NCBI GenBank assembly: GCA_900197615.1
Contig: FZLR01000008.1
Location: 1 to 59,052, forward strand
Source of the DNA: Rhodospirillaceae bacterium Spongia-Bin9
GTDB lineage: Bacteria > Pseudomonadota > Alphaproteobacteria > Bin65
Length of the DNA stretch: 59,052 nt
Reading direction: 5' to 3'
Of this stretch, positions 8,066 through 16,590 are shown in pieces. The translations under genes were made by a program, and so were the position numbers. A model generated the notes under the pieces. It was given only the letters and a program-made list of their open reading frames with translations. It was not told the origin of the DNA and ran no database searches. Position 1 is the stretch's first letter; every line of letters starts with the position of its first letter.

Positions 8066-8503
8066 TTATGGTTTCATCTGGGGTGCGAAACGGGAGCGGA
8101 TGCGCTGGAAAATGCGGTCGCGCACCTGCCGGTAGGCGTCCAGCCTCTGTTCCCGGTTTCCTTCGACAAGGCTCGGATCGAACGTGTTCCACAACTCGAC
8201 CTCGACCGAGCTGGTCCGGGTCATTTCCAGGGCGCGATGGTGCGCTTCCGGCGACAGGGTAATGACGATATCGAACAGGTCGTCCTCCAGGTCGTCGAAC
8301 GTCTTGGCGGCGTGGCGCGATATATCGATGCCCATCTCTTCCATGACGGCGATCGCGAATCCGTCCACGTCCACCGCGCGCATGCCGACCGAATCGACAT
8401 AGGTCCGGGTGCCGTGCAGAAATTTCAGGAATCCCTCCGCCATCGGCGAGCGAATGGCATTCATCGTGCAGGCGAACAGAACGCTGCCGGGCAGCTCGCT
8501 CAT
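8066..8503 (-). CDS. Low-molecular-weight protein-tyrosine-phosphatase-like protein
   Basis: A 145-aa protein of the LMW-PTP/arsenate reductase superfamily. The phosphate loop CX5R is present as CTMNAIRS near residue 12, and a C-terminal Asp-Pro (NTFDPSLVEGN) supplies the likely general acid. The loop differs from the usual CLGNICRS, so its substrate is open; relatives at this locus are often annotated arsC-like. The start is taken at ATG 8503 (MSELPG); a TTG at 8524 is possible. It sits in the conserved order hisD–UPF0262–LMW-PTP–infA. Confidence 0.8.
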   Translation of the reverse strand: MSELPGSVLFACTMNAIRSPMAEGFLKFLHGTRTYVDSVGMRAVDVDGFAIAVMEEMGIDISRHAAKTFDDLEDDLFDIVITLSPEAHHRALEMTRTSSVEVELWNTFDPSLVEGNREQRLDAYRQVRDRIFQRIRSRFAPQMKP

Positions 8504-8552
8504 CCCGATGCGCGCCTCGCGCAAAGGGATTCGATGCGCACCTGCCCGCCCC

Positions 8553-9026
8553 TCACGCTTTGATGTGCAGGACGCACAACAGGGTGAACAGCCGCCGTGC
8601 GGTATCGAAATCGATCTCGATCCGGCCCTTGAGCTGATTCTGCAGCAATTCCGATCCTTCGTTGTGCAGGCCGCGCCGGCCCATGTCGATGGCCTCGATC
8701 CTGCTGGGGCTGGCTGTCTTGATCGCCGCGAAATAGCTTTCGCAGACCGTGAAATAGTCCTTCACCGTCCGCTTGAACGGCTGCAGGGACAGGGGAACGA
8801 CAGCCAGCTCGGCATCGTCGCTGTCGCGGATATCGAACAACAGGCGGTTCTCGCTGACCGACAGAACGAGATTGTACGGTCCATCTGCCTCGACAGCCGG
8901 CGCGAACGTGTTTTCCTCCAGCAGGTCGTAGATCGCGACGGCGCGTTCGTGTTCGATATCCGCGTTGCGCCGAACGACCGTTCTCTCGTCCAGACGGATA
9001 TCGGCGAGACGGGCTTGCTCAGCCAT
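8553..9026 (-). CDS. UPF0262 family protein
   Basis: A 157-aa protein of unknown function that alphaproteobacteria almost always carry just after hisD. The segments [37 protein letters not shown] and [19 protein letters not shown] fit the family. It starts at ATG 9026, five bases after the hisD stop, so it is very likely co-transcribed with hisG–hisD. No catalytic motif is apparent; the gene neighbourhood is the only clue and does not define a role. Confidence 0.85.
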   Translation of the reverse strand: MAEQARLADIRLDERTVVRRNADIEHERAVAIYDLLEENTFAPAVEADGPYNLVLSVSENRLLFDIRDSDDAELAVVPLSLQPFKRTVKDYFTVCESYFAAIKTASPSRIEAIDMGRRGLHNEGSELLQNQLKGRIEIDFDTARRLFTLLCVLHIKA

Positions 9027-9031
9027 CGCCC

Positions 9032-10348
9032 TCAGCCGTCATTCGGCGGCTCGCTTTCGGCAAGCCGGATTCCGACCGACAGGGCGTGTGCATCCAGCCC
9101 TTCTGCCGTCGCGAGGGTCACGGCATCGGGCCCGACCGCCCTCAGCGCCGCAGCGTCTCCCCCGATGGTCGAAGTCCGTTTCATGAAGTCGAGCACGCCG
9201 AGCCCCGAGGCGAACCGCGCGGTCCGGGAGGTCGGCAAGACATGGTTCGGGCCGCCGATATAGTCTCCGATGGCCTCGGGAACGTGGCGGCCGATGAAGA
9301 TCGCGCCGGCGTGCCGGACCGAGGCGGCCAACGCGTCGGCCCCGTCCATCGCCAGTTCGAGATGCTCCGGCGCGATGCGGTCGATCAGCGGGACAGCGGC
9401 GTGCAGGGAATCGACCACGACGATCGCGCCCAGCTTTTCCCAGCTTTCCCGCGCGATCGCGGCCCGCGGCAGAGTTTCGAGATGCCGCTCGACGGCGGCC
9501 GAGACCCTGTCGGCGAAGGCCGGGCTGTCGGTGATGAGGATCGCCTGTGCGGCGGTATCGTGCTCGGCCTGGGACAGCAGGTCGGCGGCAATCCACTCCG
9601 GATCGCTGCGCCGGTCCGACACCACCAGGATCTCGGACGGTCCGGCGATCATGTCGATTCCGACGATTCCGAACACCTGCTTCTTCGCCGATGCGACATA
9701 TGCGTTGCCGGGCCCGACGATCTTGTCGACCGGCCGGACACCCTCGGTGCCGAACGCCAACGCTGCGACAGCCTGGGCGCCGCCGATCCGGTAGATTTCG
9801 TCGACGCCGGCGATGTCCGCCGCCGCCAGCACCAGGTCGTTGACCGCACCGTCCGGCGTCGGCGTAACCATAACCAGCCGCTCCACGCCGGCAACCCTGG
9901 CCGGAATGGCGTTCATCAGGACCGAGCTGGGATAGGCTGCCGTTCCGCCCGGAACATAAATGCCGACCGCCTCCACCGCGGTCCAGCGCAAGCCAAGTCG
10001 GTAGCCGGCCGCATCGGTAAAGGACCAATTTTCCGGCAGCTGCCGCTCGTGATAGGCGCGGATGCGCCGGGCGGCGTGTTCCAGGGCCGAGCGCTGCGGC
10101 TCCGGAACGGCAGCGCGGGCATGGGCGATCCCAGCAGCCGGAATCCTGAGCCCGGCGACATCGGTCTCGAACCGGTCGAACCGCTCGGTGTAGTGCAGGA
10201 GCGCAGCATCGCCGCGCTCGCGCACCGCGGCGAGGATTTCCGCAACCGCCCCGTCGACATCGGCTTCCGCCGCCCGCTTCGCGCCGATCAGTTCGGCAAA
10301 TTCCGCCTCGAAGCCGGGCGCGGACCGGTCAAGCCGCCGGGCTGGCAT
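9032..10348 (-). CDS. hisD: Histidinol dehydrogenase
   Basis: Catalyses the last two oxidations of histidine synthesis, L-histidinol to L-histidine, using two NAD+ and a zinc ion. Family blocks seen: [65 protein letters not shown] and [10 protein letters not shown]. The start is placed at ATG 10348 (MPARRLDR), with GGAGAAGG just upstream, overlapping hisG by 20 bases; 438 aa. A start 30 bases earlier is possible. The overlap implies translational coupling with hisG. Confidence 0.95.
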   Translation of the reverse strand: MPARRLDRSAPGFEAEFAELIGAKRAAEADVDGAVAEILAAVRERGDAALLHYTERFDRFETDVAGLRIPAAGIAHARAAVPEPQRSALEHAARRIRAYHERQLPENWSFTDAAGYRLGLRWTAVEAVGIYVPGGTAAYPSSVLMNAIPARVAGVERLVMVTPTPDGAVNDLVLAAADIAGVDEIYRIGGAQAVAALAFGTEGVRPVDKIVGPGNAYVASAKKQVFGIVGIDMIAGPSEILVVSDRRSDPEWIAADLLSQAEHDTAAQAILITDSPAFADRVSAAVERHLETLPRAAIARESWEKLGAIVVVDSLHAAVPLIDRIAPEHLELAMDGADALAASVRHAGAIFIGRHVPEAIGDYIGGPNHVLPTSRTARFASGLGVLDFMKRTSTIGGDAAALRAVGPDAVTLATAEGLDAHALSVGIRLAESEPPNDG

Positions 10349-11030
10349 CGGCCTTCTCCACCGCTTCGGTAAACGCATCGACCCAATGGCGGATTTCCGC
10401 CGGTCTGGTCTTCATCGCCGGACGGTTGACGATCAGCCGGGAGGTGACGTCGGCGATCTTCTCGACCTCGACAAGCCCGTTCGCCTTCAGGGTGGCCCCG
10501 GTCGAGACCAGATCGACGATCCGGCGGCACAGGCCGAGCGCCGGCGCCAGTTCCATGGCGCCGTTCAGCTTGATGCATTCGGCCTGCACGCCCTGGGCGG
10601 CGAAATGCCGGCGCGTCGATACCGGATATTTCGTTGCGACGCGGACATGGCTCCAGCGCGACGGGTCTTCGGCGTCGACCAGATCGCGGGTGGCGGCGAC
10701 CGAGAGCCGGCACCGGCCGATCTTCAGGTCGAGCGGAGCATACAGCTCGGCATAGCGGAACTCGTCCACTACATCGTTACCGGCGATGCCGAGATGGGCG
10801 GCGCCGAAGGCGACGAAGGTCGCGACATCGAAGCTCCGGACCCGGATGATCTCCAGATTCGGCAGGTCGGTCGCAAAGCGCAGCTTGCGCGACGACGGAT
10901 CGTCGAAAACCGGCTCGGGCCGGATTCCGGCAGCCTTCACCAGAGGCATCGCCTCCGCCAGGATGCGCCCGTTCGGCACGGCGAGCACCAACGGCTCGTT
11001 GGCGGCATAAGGCAGGTTAGGGGCGTCCAT
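10329..11030 (-). CDS. hisG: ATP phosphoribosyltransferase, short form
   Basis: First step of histidine synthesis: ATP and PRPP to phosphoribosyl-ATP. At 233 aa it is the short HisG-S form without the C-terminal histidine-binding domain, and such enzymes need the HisRS-like HisZ subunit for activity and feedback control. HisZ is not in the window. Recognisable segments are [41 protein letters not shown] and the PRPP loop [14 protein letters not shown]. The gene follows a DUF2948 gene and overlaps hisD. Confidence 0.93.
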   Translation of the reverse strand: MDAPNLPYAANEPLVLAVPNGRILAEAMPLVKAAGIRPEPVFDDPSSRKLRFATDLPNLEIIRVRSFDVATFVAFGAAHLGIAGNDVVDEFRYAELYAPLDLKIGRCRLSVAATRDLVDAEDPSRWSHVRVATKYPVSTRRHFAAQGVQAECIKLNGAMELAPALGLCRRIVDLVSTGATLKANGLVEVEKIADVTSRLIVNRPAMKTRPAEIRHWVDAFTEAVEKADASPAA

Positions 11031-11057
11031 GTCCGGAAGCGTCCTTCGCGAAACGGG

Positions 11058-11561
11058 TCAGTCCGCTTCGGCATCCTCGTGAGACGGCCGCCATGCGGTC
11101 GGCCAGGGCTCGCCGATATCGTCCAGCCGGCAGTCGATCCCGGAAGCGCGGAGCCGGATGGAAGCGGCACCGGCACAAATTAATGTGATTTCCGTGGCAT
11201 CAAGCCCGGGCTCGGCCCGGATCGCCAGCAGCGACAATATGTTTGACGCATCGTCGCGGTCGAAACCGCGGGTCTGCACAGCCTGCACCCCGCCGAACAG
11301 GACGCCGGCGTTGACCCTGCGGTGCGCCGCCGCGCCGCGCGTGTTTCCGACCCGCCCGGAAGGCGCCTCGCCCTCACCCGATTCCCAGCAAAACCGGTTC
11401 GCCACCAGCGCGAACCGGCTCTCCTCCGGCAGGTAGGCCATGTCGGCAACCGGGATCAGCGCATCCTGCAAGACCGCGCCGATGACATCGAGGTCGTCCG
11501 GGGTTTCCGCCCGCAGCCGCAATTTCCGGAAGCTCATGGCCGGCTTGTTCGCCCCCGTCAT
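11058..11561 (-). CDS. DUF2948 family protein
   Basis: A 167-aa protein of unknown function, with segments [20 protein letters not shown] and [20 protein letters not shown] typical of this alphaproteobacterial family. The start is ATG 11561 ([13 protein letters not shown]), overlapping the murA stop as ATGA. It is sandwiched between murA and hisG, a conserved order. No membrane segment or catalytic motif is visible. Confidence 0.85.
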   Translation of the reverse strand: MTGANKPAMSFRKLRLRAETPDDLDVIGAVLQDALIPVADMAYLPEESRFALVANRFCWESGEGEAPSGRVGNTRGAAAHRRVNAGVLFGGVQAVQTRGFDRDDASNILSLLAIRAEPGLDATEITLICAGAASIRLRASGIDCRLDDIGEPWPTAWRPSHEDAEAD

Positions 11562-12823
11562 GGACCGGCGACGCGCTCGACCCGGGCGCCGCAAGCTCTC
11601 AGCTTCTCGACCAGCCGCTCATAGCCGCGATCGAGGTGATACACCCGGTTGATCGTCGTTTCGCCCTCGGCGGCAAGCGCCGCGATGACCAGGCTGGAGG
11701 ACGCCCGCAGGTCCGTCGCCATCACCTCCGCGCCGTGCAGCCTGTCCACCCCGCGCACCATGGCCGAAGCGCCGTGGAGATTCACGTTGGCGCCCATGCG
11801 CTTGAGCTCCGGGACATGCATGTAGCGGTTCTCGAAAATGGTCTCGGTGATCATGGAGGCGCCGCTGGCCCTGGACATCAGCGCCATGAACTGGGCCTGC
11901 AGATCGGTCGGGAATCCAGGGAACGGATCGGTAATGACGTCGACGCCGGTCAGGTCTCCATTCTCGCACGAAACCCGGATGCCGGCGCCGTTCGGCTCCA
12001 GCGCGACCCCGGCCTCGCGCAGCGCGGCAGCGGCGGCGCCGAACAGGTCTTCTCCGACATTCTGCAAGGTGACGGCGCCGCCGGTGATCGCCGCGGCCAT
12101 GGCGTAGGTGCCGGCCTCGATCCGGTCGGCGACGACGGCGTATTGCGCGCCGTGCAGTTCCTCGACGCCCTCGATCGCGAGCCGCTCGCTGCCGATCCCT
12201 TCGATCTTTGCGCCCATGGCGTTCAGGCAGTGGGCAAGATCGGCCACTTCCGGCTCCAGGGCGGCGTTCTCGATCACCGTCGTCCCCTTGGCCAGGGTCG
12301 CCGCCATGATGGCATTCTCGCTGGCGCCGACCGAGACCTTCGGGAAGATGATCCTGCTGCCGACGAGGCCGCCCGGCGGCGCCTCGGCGTGAATGTAGCC
12401 GCGCCCCAGGCTGATCTCCGCACCCATCTGCTCGAGCGCCATGAGATGCAGATCGATCGGGCGGGAGCCGATGGCGCAGCCGCCCGGCAGCGAAACCGCC
12501 GCGTTGCCGAAGCGCGCGACGAGAGGTCCGAGGACCAGCACCGAGGCCCGCATCTGGCGCACAAGATCGTAGGGCGCCATGGTGTTGGGAATGTCGGCCG
12601 CTGTCAGCCTGAGGACACCGGGTGCGGTTTCGGCCTCGACGCCATGCTGCTCCAGCACCTTGATGAGCGTTCCGATGTCGCGCAACCGCGGCACGTTGGT
12701 CAACTCGAGCGTGTCCGCCGTCAGCAGGGACGCCGCCATCAGCGGCAGGGCCGCGTTTTTGGCGCCGCCGATCGGGATGTCGCCGTTCAGGGCTGTGCCG
12801 CCGGTAACCCGGATTCTGTCCAT
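11558..12823 (-). CDS. murA: UDP-N-acetylglucosamine 1-carboxyvinyltransferase MurA
   Basis: First committed step of peptidoglycan synthesis, transferring enolpyruvate from PEP to UDP-GlcNAc; target of fosfomycin. It is 421 aa, the usual length. The PEP/fosfomycin Cys is present in [14 protein letters not shown], and the N-terminal [16 protein letters not shown] and C-terminal [18 protein letters not shown] are intact. The start is ATG 12823. It probably leads the murA–DUF2948–hisG–hisD run. Confidence 0.96.
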   Translation of the reverse strand: MDRIRVTGGTALNGDIPIGGAKNAALPLMAASLLTADTLELTNVPRLRDIGTLIKVLEQHGVEAETAPGVLRLTAADIPNTMAPYDLVRQMRASVLVLGPLVARFGNAAVSLPGGCAIGSRPIDLHLMALEQMGAEISLGRGYIHAEAPPGGLVGSRIIFPKVSVGASENAIMAATLAKGTTVIENAALEPEVADLAHCLNAMGAKIEGIGSERLAIEGVEELHGAQYAVVADRIEAGTYAMAAAITGGAVTLQNVGEDLFGAAAAALREAGVALEPNGAGIRVSCENGDLTGVDVITDPFPGFPTDLQAQFMALMSRASGASMITETIFENRYMHVPELKRMGANVNLHGASAMVRGVDRLHGAEVMATDLRASSSLVIAALAAEGETTINRVYHLDRGYERLVEKLRACGARVERVAGP

Positions 12824-12961
12824 CGGCGTTGACCGTTCCCGCTTTCGTTGCCGCTGTGACGCCGGAGAGAATGTATTTGGGTACTTCTGCCCTCGTCGCC
12901 AACGGTTCTAGCGAACCTGGCGCAGCGCCTCAACCGGACGGACGAGCCGGCGGAGTGCCGG

Positions 12962-13123
12962 TCAACCCGCCTTGCCGTCCGGTTTGCCTTTCTTTCGGCG
13001 CCGCAGGTTCTCACGCAACGCCGCCGCCAGGCGCGCCTGCCGGATATCGGACGTCGTGGATTTTTTCGGCGGCCGGGCCGCATCGGCCCTGCCCGGCTTC
13101 GGCTCGTTTTCCCGGTCGGCCAA
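12962..13123 (-). CDS. Small basic protein with TTG start, alphaproteobacterial murA-neighbour type
   Basis: A 53-aa frame too short for most gene callers. It starts at TTG 13123 preceded by a perfect GGAGG five bases upstream. The product is strongly basic, with a Lys/Pro-rich start (RPPKKSTTSD) and a helix-like end (RQARLAAALRENLRRRKKGK). Similar short proteins with an ALRxNLxRRK tail occur widely in alphaproteobacteria; function is unknown to me, and nucleic-acid or ribosome association is only a guess from charge. The rest of the murA to tRNA-Thr gap shows no other gene. Confidence 0.6.
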   Translation of the reverse strand: MADRENEPKPGRADAARPPKKSTTSDIRQARLAAALRENLRRRKKGKPDGKAG

Positions 13124-13297
13124 TGCGTCCTCCTTCCCGGCCGCGGCCTCTGCGATCGGGCCGCTTCACTTCGCCCGGCAACCGCTGCCCCGCCCGGCAT
13201 TGACGCCCGGCGGGCGCGTCCGCATATTCCGCCCGCTTTCGCGCGGCCCGGCCGATCCGTTCCGGGGGCCGCCCGAACCACGCCCGATACTTGGCGC

Positions 13298-13372
13298 GCC
13301 GCGGTAGCTCAGGGGTAGAGCACACCCTTGGTAAGGGTGGGGCCGGGAGTTCAAATCTCCCCCGCGGCACCA
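13298..13372 (+). tRNA. tRNA-Thr (GGT)
   Basis: A 75-base cloverleaf with encoded CCA. Acceptor arms are GCCGCGG/CCGCGGC, the anticodon stem CACCC/GGGTG has loop TTGGTAA (anticodon GGT), and the T arm is GGGAG TTCAAAT CTCCC. Confidence 0.97.
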
Positions 13373-13409
13373 GTCTCCCTCCTGCGTAGCTGCCATCGCA
13401 GCCTTGCCT

Positions 13410-14075
13410 TCAGTCGCCGCGCCCCGCTGCCGGGGCGCCGGGCGTACCGGACCCTGCGGGACCCTCCCCGCCGGCCGGATCGCCTTCGCTCTGCGCGAGC
13501 ATCTTCTTGTAGCGCTTCTGGCCGCTGCGGTGGACGAAGAACAGGATACAGCAGACGATCGCGAAGACGGCGAGCATGACGTAGCCGAAATTCTCGCTGA
13601 TATCGCCCAGCACCTCCTCGAACGCCCTGGCAAGGATATAGCCGCCCCAGGCAAAGCTGTTGGCCCAGATGAAGGCGGCGATGAAATTGAACAGCGCGAA
13701 GCGGCCCCACGGATAGCCGTTCATGCCGAGCGCCGGCGAGGCCACGTTGCGCACGCCGTAGATAAAACGGAAGCTGAGGATGAACAGCACGTCGTATTTC
13801 TGGACCATATCCATGGCCACGGCGACGCCCGACTTCAGCTTGGGCAGCCGCACCAGCAGCTTCGCGCCGAAGAAGCGGCCGAGCGCGAACCAGCACTGGT
13901 CGCCGCAGAAGCTGCCCCACCAGGCGGCGAGGATCAGGATGTAGATGTTGAGATCGCCCTTGAAGGCGGCCGCCCCGGCGAAAATCACAAAGCTCTCGCC
14001 CTCGATGAAGGCCCAGCCGAAGGTGATGGCGTAGAAAAGGTTCTGATATTCGCGGATCAGTTCGGCGACGTCCAA
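13410..14075 (-). CDS. DedA family membrane protein
   Basis: A polytopic inner-membrane protein of the DedA/VTT family, implicated in lipid scrambling or undecaprenyl-phosphate recycling and membrane homeostasis. The family features EGESFVIFAG, GSFCGDQCWFALGRFFG and FRFIYGVRNVASPALGMNGY are present. The best start is TTG 14075 (MDVAELIREYQNLF), which has AAAGG seven bases upstream; an ATG at 14192 would add 39 residues that do not look like DedA. The C-terminal tail is Gly/Pro/Ala-rich. It is convergent with tRNA-Thr and divergent from the crotonase. Confidence 0.85.
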   Translation of the reverse strand: MDVAELIREYQNLFYAITFGWAFIEGESFVIFAGAAAFKGDLNIYILILAAWWGSFCGDQCWFALGRFFGAKLLVRLPKLKSGVAVAMDMVQKYDVLFILSFRFIYGVRNVASPALGMNGYPWGRFALFNFIAAFIWANSFAWGGYILARAFEEVLGDISENFGYVMLAVFAIVCCILFFVHRSGQKRYKKMLAQSEGDPAGGEGPAGSGTPGAPAAGRGD

Positions 14076-14236
14076 GGGAATACCTTTCGCATCGTTGGCC
14101 GTTCGATCGGCCGCTTTATCGTTCGCGACCGCGGAAACCTGCTGCGCAGCCGGCCGGCAATGTCCTAAACACCGGTTGCGGAGGCGCCGCAAGCCATTCC
14201 GGCGAGAATCGAGCAGAGCAGGAGGAAATCGGCAAG

Positions 14237-15106
14237 ATGGCCTATTCGACCCTTACCTATGAACGCGACGGCCGGGTTGCCAGAATAACCTTCGACCGCG
14301 CGGAGCGGCTGAACGCCATCGCCGCCGCAACGCCGGACGATATCGCAGCCGCGGTCGCCGAGGCCAATGCCGACGACCGGATCCATGTCATCGTGCTTTC
14401 AGGCCGCGGCTCGGCCTTCTGTTCGGGCTACGACCTCAAGGATTTCGCCGAAGGCGCGAGCGAGGGGATCCAGGAGCGCATGCCCTGGGACCCGATGAAG
14501 GATTACGCCCTGATGAAGGGCTATACCGAGAAGTTCATGAGCCTGTGGCGCTCCTACAAGCCGGTTATCTGCAAGGTGCAGGGCTATGCCGTCGCCGGCG
14601 GGTCGGACATTGCGCTGTGCTGCGATCTCGTCGTGATGGCGGAGGACGCGCGGATCGGCTATCCGCCGGCCCGCGTCTGGGGCTGCCCGACGACGGCCAT
14701 GTGGGTCTACCGCCTGGGCGCGGAGGGCGCCAAGCGCATGCTGCTGACCGGCGATCTCGTGACCGGGACGGAGGCGAAGGCGATGGGCCTGGTGACCGAC
14801 GCCGTGCCCGCCGACCGGCTCGATGACCGGGTCGAGGAGCTGGCGCAGCGGCTGGCCGGTGTGCCGAAGAACCAGCTCATGATGCAGAAGCTGACGATCA
14901 ACCAGGCCATGACCAACATGGGCCTGGAGACCACCCAGACGATCGCCACGATCTTCGACGGCATCACCCGCCATTCGCCCGAGGGCATGGCCTTCAAGCG
15001 CCGGGCCGAGGAGGTCGGCTTCAAGCAGGCGGTCGAGGAACGCGACAGCGGCGACTATCTCGACGAACTCTGGCCGATTCGCACCGGCCCGGTGCAGTAC
15101 GAATAG
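14237..15106 (+). CDS. Crotonase-superfamily protein (enoyl-CoA hydratase/isomerase fold)
   Basis: A 289-aa acyl-CoA enzyme with the two oxyanion-hole segments FCSGYDLKD and GYAVAGGSDIAL. AGGAGG precedes the ATG. Compared with classical enoyl-CoA hydratase, the two catalytic Glu positions look changed: the QPE segment reads YPPARVWG, and the later Glu position reads Arg in AKRMLLTG. It is probably not a simple hydratase; isomerase, decarboxylase or CoA-ester hydrolase activity is possible. The gene stands alone between DedA and the regulatory region at 15107–16015. Confidence 0.82.
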   Translation: MAYSTLTYERDGRVARITFDRAERLNAIAAATPDDIAAAVAEANADDRIHVIVLSGRGSAFCSGYDLKDFAEGASEGIQERMPWDPMKDYALMKGYTEKFMSLWRSYKPVICKVQGYAVAGGSDIALCCDLVVMAEDARIGYPPARVWGCPTTAMWVYRLGAEGAKRMLLTGDLVTGTEAKAMGLVTDAVPADRLDDRVEELAQRLAGVPKNQLMMQKLTINQAMTNMGLETTQTIATIFDGITRHSPEGMAFKRRAEEVGFKQAVEERDSGDYLDELWPIRTGPVQYE

Positions 15107-15211
15107 GCGGCGGCGGACTGCCGAAACAGCCGAATCGTTTCAATCGGTCGGCCGCGGACTTTCGATCGGTCGGACGAAATCCGGGCCGGAAGGAAACGCC
15201 GACTAAGGCGC

Positions 15212-15239
15212 TTGACGTCGGCATATGGAACATTATATG
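15212..15239 (+). promoter_or_regulatory. Sigma-70-like promoter without an obvious downstream gene
   Basis: TTGACG (15212–15217), a 16-base spacer, then TATATG (15234–15239). It is an unusually good match in this GC-rich DNA. The spacer and -10 also form a loose CATAT/ATATG inverted repeat. The following 340 bases have no supported coding sequence. Confidence 0.45.
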
Positions 15240-15320
15240 AACAAAATGCGTTTTCGGGCGGCGATGCAGAGCGAGCAGGGAAGTGGACAGGGAAGCCGCG
15301 CGTCGAATCGTGACGGAACC

Positions 15321-15334
15321 TGACATTTCATGAC
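15321..15334. repeat. 14-mer repeat copy 1, TGACATTTCATGAC
   Basis: First of three spaced copies in this intergenic region. Copy 2 (15584–15597) is identical. Copy 3 (15806–15819) has AAA in place of the central TTT. The TGAC...CATGAC layout could be a regulator half-site set or the ends of a small mobile unit. Confidence 0.55.
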
Positions 15335-15583
15335 GCTTGCCGGAAGCCTCCCCTCCGGCACCGCTGCTGCGGCGGACTTGTCGCCGTGTCCGTATGGCCG
15401 TCTATTGTCTCAATTTTGGGAAAACATACACATATCGGCGTTCGCCGGTTCGCGACTATCAGAGCGGAAAATGGCGGACTTCGGCGGATTCTGCACCGGA
15501 AAAGGCGGAAAGCGGCGCCGGCTCTACGGCAAAAAAACACTGCATATAGACCGGTCTGTCTTAGTCCGGCCCGGACCGAATCA

Positions 15584-15597
15584 TGACATTTCATGAC
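15584..15597. repeat. 14-mer repeat copy 2, TGACATTTCATGAC
   Basis: Identical to copy 1 and 263 bases downstream of it. It directly precedes the inverted-repeat element at 15615. Confidence 0.55.
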
Positions 15598-15614
15598 ATC
15601 TGCGAACGCCTGCC

Positions 15615-15742
15615 CCGTCACCCCGACCGAGCGAAGCGAGTGGAGATCCCGGCTCGAACTCACCGACAGGAACCCGGAGTCCTGCGACGAGATTCCTTCG
15701 CTCCGGCCCGGATCGAATCCGGGGCTCCGGTCGGAATGACGG
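15615..15742. repeat. Inverted-repeat intergenic element (dispersed-repeat type)
   Basis: Left end CCGTCACCCCGACCGAGC (15615–15632) and right end GCTCCGGTCGGAATGACGG (15724–15742) are near-perfect inverted complements around ~90 bases of GC-rich sequence. A further partial copy of the right end, TTCGGAATGACGGG, follows at 15769–15782. The CGTCA-CCCCGACC / GGTCGGAATGACG ends resemble the short dispersed intergenic repeats common in alphaproteobacterial genomes. Confidence 0.55.
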
Positions 15743-15805
15743 ACGGGGACTGCGATTTCGGTATCCAGTTCGGAATGACGGGCCGGGGGCGGAGCGGCGT
15801 CGCCA

Positions 15806-15819
15806 TGACAAAACATGAC
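15806..15819. repeat. 14-mer repeat copy 3 (variant), TGACAAAACATGAC
   Basis: Same outer sequence as copies 1 and 2 with AAA for TTT in the middle. It lies just after the inverted-repeat element, so copies 2 and 3 bracket that element. Confidence 0.45.
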
Positions 15820-15963
15820 ATTTCCCGACACGCCGGCGATGATATGCCGAAACGCCGGCCACCCGCTTCGTTTCCGCCGCGGGCCTTTCCCGCCTCCTCC
15901 TGCCGCTTTCTGCTCCGGTGTCGGGGTCTCACAGAAGAATCCATTATAGAGAAAAATCAACAA

Positions 15964-15991
15964 TTGATATATCATTAGTAAAACTTACGAT
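15964..15991 (+). promoter_or_regulatory. Promoter and candidate MarR operator upstream of the regulator gene
   Basis: TTGATA (15964–15969), 16-base spacer, TACGAT (15986–15991), 24 bases before the MarR ATG. The -35 overlaps a perfect 10-bp palindrome TGATATATCA (15965–15974) in an A+T-rich patch. A MarR dimer bound there would block its own promoter, the usual autoregulation in this family. The ribosome site GGAGGG lies seven bases before the ATG. Confidence 0.5.
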
Positions 15992-16015
15992 GCCGCCTGT
16001 TTTGGAGGGCACGTT

Positions 16016-16522
16016 ATGACCCAGGCAGCAGCCAAATCCGGCGCCCGGCCGCCAGCCGGCGCGACATTGCGGGTGGATATGGACAGCCACATCCCGGCCC
16101 TGTTCGTCACGCTCGGCGGCAAGATCGGGCTGCACGCCATGCGCCATCATGCGCGCGGGCTCGGCCTCGACCTGCGCGAGTGGCGCATCCTTCAGGTGCT
16201 GGGCGGCGACGGGCGCTCCACCATCTTCGGGATTGCGGACCGGATCGCGATGGATCGCGGCGGCACCAGCCGCTCGGTCGCCCGGCTGGAGAAACGGGGG
16301 TTGGTGACACGGACAGACGATCCGTCGGACCGGCGCCGGTCCTACGTCCAACTCACCGACGAAGGCTGGGCGGTGCATGACGAAATCGCCCGATTCGCGC
16401 TCGCCCGCGAAGCACGCCTGCTGCGGAATTTCTCGCCGGGCGACAGCGCGCGGTTGAGGAAGTTCCTGAATGCGCTGGTCGCCGAGGCGGACGAGATGAT
16501 TGCGGAAGGGTGGGCGCCGTGA
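16016..16522 (+). CDS. MarR family transcriptional regulator
   Basis: A 168-aa winged-helix regulator. The wing and recognition region read IAMDRGGTSRSVARLEKRG and RTDDPSDRRRSYVQLTDEG, both typical of MarR. Upstream lies a palindromic operator candidate. The gene directly precedes a Rieske oxygenase on the same strand (69-base gap), so it most likely controls that enzyme and perhaps the TRAP transporter in response to an aromatic or other phenolic ligand; the ligand is inference. Confidence 0.9.
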   Translation: MTQAAAKSGARPPAGATLRVDMDSHIPALFVTLGGKIGLHAMRHHARGLGLDLREWRILQVLGGDGRSTIFGIADRIAMDRGGTSRSVARLEKRGLVTRTDDPSDRRRSYVQLTDEGWAVHDEIARFALAREARLLRNFSPGDSARLRKFLNALVAEADEMIAEGWAP

Positions 16523-16590
16523 CGCCATCCGATATTTTGCGACCGGCCGACACGCCGGAAATTCTGCGAGACTGAACGGGGGAAGAACCG

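Larger units (their letters stand above)
15107..16015. other. Long intergenic region with promoter-like, palindromic and repeat signals, no convincing gene
   Basis: About 900 bases separate the crotonase from the MarR gene. Short open frames exist but lack ribosome sites and recognisable products. What it holds: a sigma-70-like promoter (15212–15239), three related 14-mers (15321, 15584, 15806), two close palindromes (AGACCGGTCT at 15548–15557 and GTCCGGCCCGGAC at 15564–15576), a dispersed-repeat-like element (15615–15782) and the MarR promoter/operator. A small RNA downstream of 15239 is possible. Confidence 0.6.

Noticed and set aside
15583-15978. A 131-codon plus-strand frame before the MarR gene
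   Set aside because: It spans the inverted-repeat element, has no ribosome site and an Arg/Pro-rich random composition.
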